Translations under genes and position numbers: made by a program
The notes under the pieces: generated by a model
Told to the model about the DNA's origin: nothing
Seen by the model: the letters and a program-made list of their open reading frames with translations, nothing else
Database searches by the model: none
Source of the DNA: Leucobacter sp. G161
Lineage (GTDB): Bacteria > Actinomycetota > Actinomycetes > Actinomycetales > Microbacteriaceae
Assembly (NCBI RefSeq): GCF_001482305.1
Contig: NZ_LOHP01000058.1
Coordinates: 1 to 64,000 of the forward strand
Length of the DNA stretch: 64,000 nt
Direction: 5' to 3'
Part shown: one piece after another, positions 56,401 through 64,000 of the stretch
How positions within the stretch are numbered: position 1 is the stretch's first letter
Layout of the letters: each line of letters starts with the position of its first letter

Positions 56401-59400
56401 CGGTTTGCCATTTGTGCCGACAGGGAGCCGGTCGATGATCACGGGCTGGCCGATAGCATTCGCGCTGTTGATCTCGTTGTCTTCAACGCGCACCACGGTG
56501 TTCGTGGTCTTCAGTTTGAAGGGGATCACCGATCCGGGGGCCTGAGCACCGAGCGGAGTCTTCTCGACGGCGACCTCAATGCCAGCATCCACATAGTAGA
56601 TCTTCGTGGTCGCTTGGGTCGATGCGACGAGCGGCAGCAGGTCGTCGGAGCCCGCGACCGGGAACTTCATAAAGCTCTCGACGTTGGCATCCACGGTGTT
56701 CGTGAACACGCCACCGTTCCCATCTGCAGGCTCGCCCGGTGCAACCGGAAGCGCGGTGTACGGCACAGGGGTGTCCGTAGGCGTCACGAGGAACGCGCGG
56801 CGCTTCATGTGCAGGTCGATCTTCGCATGCGGGTTCGCAGGGTTCTCGAATGCGATTGCCTCGCCTTCGCTGTCGACCGCAGTGTAGGTGAAGCGAATGC
56901 CGCGCACCTTGTCAAAGTCCTGAGGAACAATATCCGCGAGTAGGGTAGCCGCAGCATTTTCCACCTTGCCACCCTTGACGGTGACAGGGGAAGCGGTGCC
57001 GGCCTTCCAGCCCTCGACGCCGGCGGAGACATCCGCCGTGAAATCGAGCGTGTTCGCTTCTTCGTCAAAGGTGTACTCGCCGAAGAGCAGCTCAACCTGT
57101 ACTCGGTTAATCGGGTTCGGCACGGCGAGCGTGTCTCCCGTGAAGCCCTCGAAACGGTAGGCGTTCCAGAAGCTCTCGGCGGAGCCAGCGTCTGCCGAGC
57201 GATTCGCACCGGAGTCGGTGACGACGAGCTTGTCTGCTCGGGCTGTACCGGTCGGGCGACCGGTCAGCTCCATGCTGATTGCAGCCCAATCTTCCTCAGC
57301 GTAGCTTTCCTCTCCCGGCAAGATCTCAGCGACCTGCGTATCGGGGGTGAACTTCTTCGTCGTGAGCACACCGAGTTCGAAGGTGTCGACCTTGATCTGC
57401 GCGTCATCGGAGGAGTCAACCGAGTGCTCCTGCTCGAGGCCAAGCAGGTCGGTGACGGACGCGGTGGTGCCGTTCTTGACGGGTGAATCAACGACGGTCA
57501 CGGGCTTGGACGGATCGCTGCGGTGCGTCTTGCGCAGCTGCAGATCGAGCTGGCGGGTTGCGGTTGCGGTTGCGCCGGAGACGATACGGCCCTCGTGGCG
57601 CAGCTCGATCTTCACAACGTCGGCGAGCTCGGCGGGGGTCATCGCGATGGCCTGGCCAGGCGTTGCGCCGCCCTTGCCGGTCGGATTGATGATGCTGCCA
57701 TCGCTCTTCGTCAACACGACGAGCGTCTTGTCGGCGTCGCCGCCCTCAACGGGGTGCGGTGCCTTCACGATGCTCCGCAGCGTGAAGATCTCGAACGGGC
57801 TCGCCTTCCCCTCACCGGGGTCGACGATCGTGAGCTGATCAACCTTCTGCTGCGACGTGTTCTTAGCGCTGATGGTGACGCGGCTCGTCGGGTACGACGA
57901 GGCTGGTACGTCGAGCGCGGGCACACCCAGCGGGCCGCCCGACCAACCCTTCGACACAGTGACGCCCAGCGGGCGCGGCACGATCGTGATGTCGTCGTCT
58001 TCCTGGTCGTGCTCGACGCCGCCACCTGGCTGCTCGCCGGTGGCGCTGCCCCAGTTCTTTACCAAGCCTTCTTCGCCTGCGACGTTGAAGATCTCGCTGG
58101 CGATGACTGCCTTCGCGGGGTTGCTGCGACGCACATCGCGCAGCTCCCACTCAAGGTCGACCTTGCGGTCGCGACCCATCGATTTGGTGAGCCCGGTGCC
58201 GGGGGCGGGGGCATCTGAGGAGGTGCGACCCTCGCGGTTCTCTTCGAGTACGATCCGCACAGCCGTAGCGTCCCGCTGCTCGTCGGCAGTGAGTTCGATG
58301 TCGCTCATCGTCTTCGTGAAGGGCAGGCCGGTCGCGTTCGCTGCGGGTACCCATGCTCCATCGATCCACAGATCGATCGCGGTGATCATATCCCAGCCCT
58401 TGGTGAAGCCGGTGTCCTTCGTGACAGCCTTCACTGCCACGAGGTTGAATGCTTCGAAGGTGGTGTCAGCCACGGCGTCAGCCGGTCCTGCTCCGGGGAT
58501 CTTGCCCAGGCGGGTCTCACCGAGCGTCATCCGGTCGAAGGCGAGGTTCTCGGTCGACCAGTGCAGGCGTGTGGTGGCGTGATCGCCCGAGCGCTGCACG
58601 ATCTGCGCGGGATTGCCCGCGTCGACCCAGGTCTTGTCGAAGAGGTCGTACTCGCCTGGAACCGGGGCGTTCACCGTGATGTCATCGCACGAGGGCGCGT
58701 CTGTGACGTCCTCGATCGGGTTGCCCTCAGTGGTTGCGGAGTCCGAGGAGGTCGCGCAGTTTGCGAGCTCGAGCGGCTTGTCACCCTCATACTTCTCGTC
58801 GAGGGTTGCGGTGAAGCTCGGGTTGACGTTGAACTCGCCGGCCTCGTGCGGCTCGAAGCCTGGGTCCGGCTTCGTGAACGCAAACTGGATGCCGCCCATC
58901 TTCTTGCGGATCTCTTCAGGGATGTCCTTGGTGACTACGCCAGTCAGCGCGTCGAAACCGGGGATCGTGCGCCACTCCTCCGCCTCGGTGTCCCAGTAGC
59001 GCACGGTGAGCGTGGCCCCCGCGGGCACATCCGTGTTCGTGACTGCCTGGGGAGTGAAATGATCCCAGAAGCCTGAGGAGTCAACGGGTTTGCCGTCTGA
59101 GTACTGTGCGGGGTCGCTCACGATGATCTCGTTCGCTGGCACATTCGAGCCGGGCTTTACCACGGTGGTGGGCAGCTGAACGAGCACGCCCTCGCCCGGG
59201 TAGCCCCAGATCTCCCCTGGGGAAAGCTTCTTCTCCGTAACGATCTCGAGCTTCTTCTCGCTAAAGGTGACGTCGGCTTCTGCGGTGTCATTGGCAGGCT
59301 TCGAGCCTGCAGTGCCGTCGACACCAACGACGTTGGTCACCTTCTTGGAAGGTTCTGCCTGCTCGTTTGCCTCGGCGGTGAACTTGATCTCGCTCGAACT

Positions 59401-60840
59401 GCCGGGCTCCACTGGGCCGGTGAAGTCGAGCTGGAAGTGCTTCAGTGATCCGAAGTCTGCGGGGAGCGCGGGGAAGTCGCTCCCGTCTGTAAGGTCGGCG
59501 GTGAACGTCTGCTCCGCGCCGGTCTTGTCAAGGTAGACAAAGGTGATCTCGCCGCTCTGAGCGGTCTTAGGGAACTGCACCTTCGAGGTGAACTTCTTGA
59601 AGTCGAGCTCGGCAGCGAAGTCGCCGCTCGCGGGCTCACGAATCGAGAAGGTGTCGAGGTTCAGTGCGCTCGTATTGGTGCCTTTGAGGGTGACCGTGGT
59701 CTGTTGTCCCTCGATTAGTTCGTTCGGGGAGAATGACTTCTCCGCCTGCACGGAAAGCGCCTCCGTGAGAATCGTGTAATCGGCCTCGTCGTCGGCGACC
59801 GCGGTGTCCCCACCGAGCCCTACTTCACTCTCGACGGTGTTGTTCACGACCGTCTTTTCCTTAAGCTCTTCAACATCATTGCGCTGCTCGAGGTTCAGCA
59901 CAAAACCACCACCGGCGTTGGTGGGGATCTTTGAACCGTCTGCAGCGGTGAACGTGACGCGCACGCCCTTGGCGTCGCCGGGCGGTGCGTGTGGCATAGC
60001 ACTGGCAGACAGCACCTCTGAGACCCATTCGCCGTCGATGAAGTACTCGACCGTTGCGGTGTCCTGCGCACCTTCGGGGAAGGTGAGGGAATCGATTGTC
60101 GCGATCTTGAGCAGGTCAAACGGGTTCGGTGAGGCGGTCGGATCGGTGGGGTCCGTGAGCGTGAGCGTCCCGCCGCCCGCGTTCGCCTTGTTCGTGCCGT
60201 TCACGGTGAGTTGCGTCTTCGAGCCGGGCTCAGCCTGGCCGGAGGTGGGGTTGTAGAACTTCTCAGCCTCGGTGACGAGCTTCTTCTCCACTACTGGGAC
60301 GACCTCGACGACATCCGAAACCTCGACAGCATTTTCTGCATCAGCCGTCGCGGTGTTCACGATTGGCTTGCCATTTGCCTCATAAGGGAGGTCTTCGCGC
60401 AGGCGCACCTGAATGGTCACCACCGCGTCGGCGTTCTCAACCAGACCGACACTGCCATCACCGAGTGGGTCGGTGAACTCGACGGTGACCTGGTTGCCTT
60501 CGACAACCGGAGGATTTGACTTCGCGTTACTCACCGACACGCTGTCGGGAATGATCTCGAACTCGGCAGGGATCAGATCGGAAAGCGTCGCGCCGCGGCA
60601 GCCGAGATCTGAAATCGTCGAACAGCCGAGTTCAATGCGGTACTCCATGACCTCGCCGGGCTTGAGCGATTCCTTCGAAGCGGACTTCGTGATCTCGAGC
60701 ACCGAGGTGGTTTCGGCCGCGAGTCCCGCTTGCGGCGTGGTGATAACCATGCCCAATCCGAGGGCAACGCCCACTGTGAGCGCGATGCTCCGCGCACCGG
60801 ATTTCGTAAGTTTTCCTAAGCGGCCCACGTTAGTCCCCAT
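53446..60840 (-). CDS. Giant LPXTG-anchored repeat adhesin
   Basis: A 2464-residue wall protein. A signal peptide (about 1-42, ending QAGLAAE) is followed by about seven beta-sandwich repeats of 180-250 residues, each opening with an xKxF/W-type strand (AEKFYNPTSG, AEKSFSPNEL, TEKKLSPGEI, FDKTWVDAG, VSKGWSGG, TTKKFTPD, VEKTPLGAQ) and resembling DUF11/Ig-like adhesin domains. Five DUF5979-like repeats span about 1861-2406, then a Pro/Gly/Lys stalk, sorting motif LPGTG at 2428-2432, a membrane helix and RARRVTNE. GTG at 60828 has a better-spaced ribosome site than the ATG. It is probably a surface adhesin. No sortase is in the window. Confidence 0.9.
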   Translation of the reverse strand: MGTNVGRLGKLTKSGARSIALTVGVALGLGMVITTPQAGLAAETTSVLEITKSASKESLKPGEVMEYRIELGCSTISDLGCRGATLSDLIPAEFEIIPDSVSVSNAKSNPPVVEGNQVTVEFTDPLGDGSVGLVENADAVVTIQVRLREDLPYEANGKPIVNTATADAENAVEVSDVVEVVPVVEKKLVTEAEKFYNPTSGQAEPGSKTQLTVNGTNKANAGGGTLTLTDPTDPTASPNPFDLLKIATIDSLTFPEGAQDTATVEYFIDGEWVSEVLSASAMPHAPPGDAKGVRVTFTAADGSKIPTNAGGGFVLNLEQRNDVEELKEKTVVNNTVESEVGLGGDTAVADDEADYTILTEALSVQAEKSFSPNELIEGQQTTVTLKGTNTSALNLDTFSIREPASGDFAAELDFKKFTSKVQFPKTAQSGEITFVYLDKTGAEQTFTADLTDGSDFPALPADFGSLKHFQLDFTGPVEPGSSSEIKFTAEANEQAEPSKKVTNVVGVDGTAGSKPANDTAEADVTFSEKKLEIVTEKKLSPGEIWGYPGEGVLVQLPTTVVKPGSNVPANEIIVSDPAQYSDGKPVDSSGFWDHFTPQAVTNTDVPAGATLTVRYWDTEAEEWRTIPGFDALTGVVTKDIPEEIRKKMGGIQFAFTKPDPGFEPHEAGEFNVNPSFTATLDEKYEGDKPLELANCATSSDSATTEGNPIEDVTDAPSCDDITVNAPVPGEYDLFDKTWVDAGNPAQIVQRSGDHATTRLHWSTENLAFDRMTLGETRLGKIPGAGPADAVADTTFEAFNLVAVKAVTKDTGFTKGWDMITAIDLWIDGAWVPAANATGLPFTKTMSDIELTADEQRDATAVRIVLEENREGRTSSDAPAPGTGLTKSMGRDRKVDLEWELRDVRRSNPAKAVIASEIFNVAGEEGLVKNWGSATGEQPGGGVEHDQEDDDITIVPRPLGVTVSKGWSGGPLGVPALDVPASSYPTSRVTISAKNTSQQKVDQLTIVDPGEGKASPFEIFTLRSIVKAPHPVEGGDADKTLVVLTKSDGSIINPTGKGGATPGQAIAMTPAELADVVKIELRHEGRIVSGATATATRQLDLQLRKTHRSDPSKPVTVVDSPVKNGTTASVTDLLGLEQEHSVDSSDDAQIKVDTFELGVLTTKKFTPDTQVAEILPGEESYAEEDWAAISMELTGRPTGTARADKLVVTDSGANRSADAGSAESFWNAYRFEGFTGDTLAVPNPINRVQVELLFGEYTFDEEANTLDFTADVSAGVEGWKAGTASPVTVKGGKVENAAATLLADIVPQDFDKVRGIRFTYTAVDSEGEAIAFENPANPHAKIDLHMKRRAFLVTPTDTPVPYTALPVAPGEPADGNGGVFTNTVDANVESFMKFPVAGSDDLLPLVASTQATTKIYYVDAGIEVAVEKTPLGAQAPGSVIPFKLKTTNTVVRVEDNEINSANAIGQPVIIDRLPVGTNGKPQLVFDPDMEESKRFSYELENRMAPATSVLPTNPTGVTVSYLDKDEKPVVDGAEPVMIKFEFPKGTNLYPGEVYTITANMMFRPGVLAGSENGLTNQFGVSSGLGEKFAGCNFETELDPQVDECGTTTEVYPTEAGALRGKKYVRANDNELGLADVPNPNAGLPHVPHFGDTDTGYFAGNSVPITKPLGKETWREEMQNTGTLAMDKVVTIDSLPDVGDQGAIVLLPRKSEWRPSWEGNIGVVTDTAPDGAKYRDDVMPTRYYSNSEDPACVADLKPTEQQCDAGYWQPLPDDLNAAGIDPKDVRHVKMVFEFPKGKELQPGERLAYTFETRTPAQAPKMTADTVAWNSIGVGAQTVSSDGQKRASVLPTEGLRVGVALATGPLSVLKTVVGEGAEGFAPDTFDLEVLCTVQSPDNPELKVALDPIGITVQADETYTLEQPLPFGARCTVQDKPGANGESSSEILGGTVAAGRDGEPVALLELENRYDLGSFTVAKTVDGAVNAAGDPQDYGSFSVATACTFQGEPLDLPVTETELTAGGPAWLVNNLPIGAICTFTETNSNGAAAQLTSGGTPLEENEDGSWTFEITNDAPDLQLQLENTFATGAIELTKKLEGDGVAALADDTKFTFDVLCTFEGETVYEDTVQLTKADVVAGKKHTITKLPAGAECGFTETDDGGATSATMTPEQPVVVEDGAKATFTAVNTFTLAAFEIVKQLEGDGVAALADDTTFTFDVLCTFEGEDVFTDTFEITKAEALEGKVVRVDTLPAGAKCGVTETGTGGATSSVVTPDTSEEPVLAGSLTEPVRFTAVNTYDAGALQVTKEIVGDGASLAADKTFTVALACSVDGGATELLIPGGADRELSLEGGLVASYEGLPVGAECELREAEAAGAASVTITRNSGDATVGTATVVADEVIELTVVNEFPLDPPVPPVDEGGEKPGDGDKPKLPGTGGELPLGWLFAGGGLVLLGAVLVVLRARRVTNE
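53610..55260 (-). repeat. Five DUF5979-like domain repeats in adhesin
   Basis: Protein repeats of 104-115 residues begin at about residues 1861, 1969, 2084, 2188 and 2296. Repeats 3 and 4 share GDGVAALADD and TFDVLCTFEGE nearly verbatim, yet their DNA differs at many third positions. Confidence 0.75.
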
Positions 60841-60982
60841 CCCTCATGAGCATGTCGTCACACCAAAACCCCCGAACGACACATTTTGGCTCCACAGAAA
60901 TCTATGAACCGCTTTTGCGCACCCTGAGCTTGGGAGACTTCGGTATTTCCACCCGTTCCACGCCATTTCCCTGCCAGAAACG

Positions 60983-61020
60983 CATACAGGGCCCGCACCT
61001 TTCGGTACGGGCCCTGTATG
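60983..61020 (-). terminator. Terminator hairpin after second wall-protein gene
   Basis: CATACAGGGCCCG pairs with CGGGCCCTGTATG around a 12-base loop that can pair further (ACC/GGT). It sits 36 bases past the leftward gene stop at 61057. The remaining intergenic DNA to 60841 shows no gene. Confidence 0.75.
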
Positions 61021-61056
61021 GGGTGCGACTAGTAACTTAGCCGCAAGGCGTCAGCC

Positions 61057-64000
61057 TTAGGCGTTCTGCCCGTTGCGGCGACGTGCCAGCAGCAGTGCGC
61101 CAGCGCCAAGCACCAGCAGGCCTGCTGCACCAGCAGCGTAGCCCCACTCAAACGAGCCACCCGTTGCGGGGAGCTTGCCGAGCGGCACGGAGCCTTCCGG
61201 CTGCTCAGGCGTCACGCCCGGCACGACCGGCGTGGTCTCGTTGACGATGACGCCAGCGTCCCACGTCGGGTCGATGCCCTGCGTTGCCTTGATGCCGCCG
61301 ACGAGATCGCCGTACTGGTAGTCAAGCGTGAGCTCAGCGTTGGAATCGTCAAGGACGATCCAGGTGCTGAAGCCCTGTGCTCCGGCGTTCGAGTCAAGCG
61401 AGGTGTCGCCACCGTCGGTCTTCGTGAACGAGTAGAGCTTCGCCTGAGCAGGAGTCAGCTCGAACTGCACACGGTACTTGCCCGCGCGAAGCTCGTCGAA
61501 GACGTACAGCCCATTCTCATCGGTGGTGGTTTCTGCGACCAGGGTGCCCTGCTCGTCGAAGAGGCGCACAATGACGTCCTTGAGCGTGTGCTCAGTTTCG
61601 CTCTGCAGGCCATCCTTGTTGCATCAATCCAAACAACGTCGCCAATCGCGTAGGTCTTCGGCTTGAACCCGAAGTCGAGCGACGGATCACGATCCCCGTC
61701 GTTCACGAGATCGGTGCGCGACTCAGCGGTCCACCCCGACGAATCAAGCTCACGGTCGTCCGTGCCCTCAACCTTCGTGGGGATGAGCCCCTCGAGTGCC
61801 TTCTGGGTGCCCTCATCGTCCTGATCGATGGTGACCGTGTAGGTCTCGCCATCCTTCAGAGCGGGGAGGTCAGTGAACTCGTAGAAGCCGTTCTCGTCGG
61901 TGACGACAGGCTTCACCTCGTTGCCGAACACGTCAGTAACGGGCTTGCCGTTCGGACCGGTCACGACCAGCTTTACGCCGGGGAGCGGCTTCTCGTCGGG
62001 GCTGGTGCCCTGCACGCCGTCGCCGTCCACGTCAAGCCAGACGTAGTCGCCAACGGAGACCTTCTTCGAGTGGAACCCGAAATCGAGCGAGTAATCCTTG
62101 TCGCCGTCGTTGACGAGATCGTCACGCGAGACAGCGGTCCACTTCGAGGAATCCTTCTCGCGGTCATCGGTGCCCTCGGTCTTGGTCGGAACCAAGCCCT
62201 CAAGCGCCTTCTGCGTGCCCTTGTCCTCGCGGTCGATCGAAACCGTGTAGGTCTCGCCAGCCTTCAGAGCGGGGAGGTCGGTGAACTCGTAGAAGCCATC
62301 GTCGTTCGTCACGACCGGCGCTACCTCGTTGCCGAACACATCGGTCACGGGCTTGCCATCGGGGCCGGTGAGCACGAGCTTGACACCCTCAATAGGAGTC
62401 TCGCCCTTGTCAGTGCCCTGGATGCCGTCACCGTCGATGTCGAGCCAGACGTAGTCACCCACAGAGACCGACTTCGAGTGGAAGCCGAAGTCGAGCGTCG
62501 GGTCACGATCGCCGTCGTTGACGAGATCATCACGCGAAACAGCCGTCCAGGTCGAGGAGTCAAGTGCACGATCATCGGTGCCGTTCTCCTTGGTGGGAAC
62601 GAGGCCCTCGAGCGCCTTCACGGTGCTCTTATCGTCCTGCACGATCGAAACCGTGTAGGTCTGGCCCTCTTCAAGCGCCGGCAGGTCCGTGAACTCGTAG
62701 AATCCGTTGGCGTCCGTAACCGTCGGCTCGACAGCATTGCCGTCGATGTCGCTCACTGGCTGGCCGTTCGGGCCGGTCAGCTTGAGCTTGACACCCTCGA
62801 TGGGGGTCTCGCCCGCATCCTGGATACCGTCACGGTTTGCATCGAGCCACACGTAGTCGCCGACAGATACCTTCTTCACCGCGCTGCGCGGGGTGTTGAA
62901 GAACTTGGTCTCCTGCGAGGTGCCGTCCTCGTCAACGACGAGCACAACCGGTTCGGTCTTCTTCACGAAGTCCTTGGGCGCCTTGAGCTCGTGCACGGTG
63001 TACGTGCCCGCGGTCTTCACCGTCGGCACCGCGTCGAACTTCTTGCCATCCTTCTCGCCTGCAAGACGGAGCTTGCCACCGACGATGTACATGTCCTCGA
63101 TGACGACCTTGCCGGCAGCGTCACGCAGCTCGAAGCGCGCGTCACGGTCGGTGATGGGGTCGCCCGTCGGATCCATCTCGTTGATCTTGGAGATATCGAG
63201 CGGCATGTCGTTTGTCGGGGTGATCGTGACCTTCTCGGGGCCGATGGCGTTCTCCACGCCCTCGCCGTCGACGAAGTCCTTGATCTTCACCTTGAAGAAC
63301 AGCACGGTGATCTTGCCGCCTTCGATCTTCTGATCCTTGGCGACAGTGATGCGGTTGTCTGCTTCGCTGAACTTCGCGGTCAGTTCCGTACCGGGGATCC
63401 GGTAGTCGCCCTTGCCCGCGGTCGCGCCGTCCTCAACCTGATCAGGATTCACGAATCCAACGAACTCAAGGTTGTCGACGAGCTGGTCGTTGATGTCGTA
63501 GAGCATCTTCGAGTAGCCGAGCGTCGGAATGAACTCGATACGGTACACAAACTCATCGGTGACGAGCGAACCGTCCGAGGCGAGTTCGGCACGGAGGTTC
63601 GTAGTGAACTTGCCCTTTGCCGGGTTGTACACGGTTTTCTTGACGTCAATCTCGCGGCCACCGATGCCTGCCGAAGACTGCGTCTTCGACGTAAACACGG
63701 TCTCCGAGTCCTCGCCCAGGTAGGACGCAGAGTTCTTCACGACTACTGCTTCATTGCCTTCGAGCGGCTTCGTCGGGAATGTAACCGTGAACTTGTAGCC
63801 CTTGTCGAGCGGCTGCGAGGCGGGCCCAGAGCCCTTGGGCAGCGGGAAAGCATCCGTCGGGGTGAACACCAGGTCATTCGCCTCGTTCAGAGACAGCTCG
63901 AAGCTGGTGCCGTCAAGGTCGTACGACTCGTCGTACTTTCCGGTGATCGACGCCTTGATGTCCGCCAGCGTTCCCGCCCGGACGTCGAGGAGATTGTGGT
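61057..64000 (-). pseudogene. LPXTG wall protein with SpaA and SdrD-B domains, partial, frameshifted
   Basis: The gene enters from the right edge, so its N-terminus is missing. An adhesin-like region (63300-64000), a SpaA/prealbumin-like domain (DARFELRDAAGKVVIED, YTVHELKAPKDFVKK) and three near-identical SdrD-B repeats (VSVGDYVWLD; TDLPAL; LVNDGD; LDFGF) precede a fourth (YAIGDVVWIDA). Near 61620 the frame breaks; adding one A to GCAACAAGG restores ANKDGLQSETEH and continues into VIVRLFDEQGTLVAETTTDE, sorting signal LPATG, helix and RRRNGQNA. It resembles a pilin or collagen-type adhesin. The break is at an A run and may be a sequence error. Confidence 0.85.
61660..62880 (-). repeat. Three long SdrD-B-type tandem repeats
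   Basis: Three units of about 135-140 codons each start with SVGDYVWLD and end with LDFGFHSK/LDFGFKPK. They are highly similar at protein level and in long DNA stretches, so copy number could change by recombination. Confidence 0.82.

Overview
The window is high-G+C actinobacterial chromosome. The dense gene packing, two sortase-anchored wall proteins, class Ib NrdIEF, PucR/LuxR/MarR regulators and many start codons placed exactly six bases after a TAnnnT hexamer (probable leaderless mRNAs) fit Microbacteriaceae. Leucobacter is my best guess for the genus, by inference only. I see no rRNA, tRNA, CRISPR array, phage or insertion sequence. Nearly all DNA looks chromosomal and coding; no gap between accepted genes exceeds about 300 bases.

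Layout. 161-1635: membrane-anchored thioredoxin-fold protein plus a four-helix membrane protein. 1663-13204: the most unusual block. A leftward operon in the order of mycobacterial iniB-iniA-iniC (an IniB-like Asn/Asp/Ser repeat protein, then two dynamin-like GTPases) faces a rightward pair (a degenerate Hsp70-like protein overlapping a LuxR-type regulator), and a large ATPase-LuxR regulator closes the block convergently. 13439-18596: small membrane protein, acyl-CoA ligase, PucR regulator, and an NAD(P)-binding reductase divergent from a TetR gene across two clear operators. 18666-26316: exonuclease III, an LLM flavin monooxygenase/MarR/FMN reductase operon with a 30-bp palindrome, MFS and MarR genes with a 25-bp palindrome, a frameshifted sulfurtransferase, an AEC transporter and a DUF2853 protein. 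26455-31185: a class III aminotransferase and CoA-acylating semialdehyde dehydrogenase operon divergent from a PucR regulator, suggesting beta-alanine or omega-amino-acid breakdown. 31253-36126: trans-sulfuration enzyme, a low-G+C lipoprotein cassette flanked by 22-bp direct repeats, Maf, an LppX-like lipoprotein and a TrmA-type methyltransferase. 36208-40550: an amino acid permease/acetamidase/pseudo-receiver regulator operon divergent from a PLP decarboxylase. 40628-45091: GntR-ABC export operon with its operator, YchJ protein, Ala/Gly symporter and an OhrR-like regulator. 45197-48814: CopB-type ATPase behind a CsoR-like operator, HAD phosphatase, pentapeptide protein. 49093-53361: nrdI-nrdE-nrdF-FMN reductase behind paired palindromes. 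53446-64000: two very large LPXTG proteins, the second running off the right edge.

Three genes (sulfurtransferase, nrdF, second wall protein) carry a frame break, each of which restores with one added base. One is in a gene expected to be essential and one is at a short A run, so sequencing error must be excluded before any is called a pseudogene.
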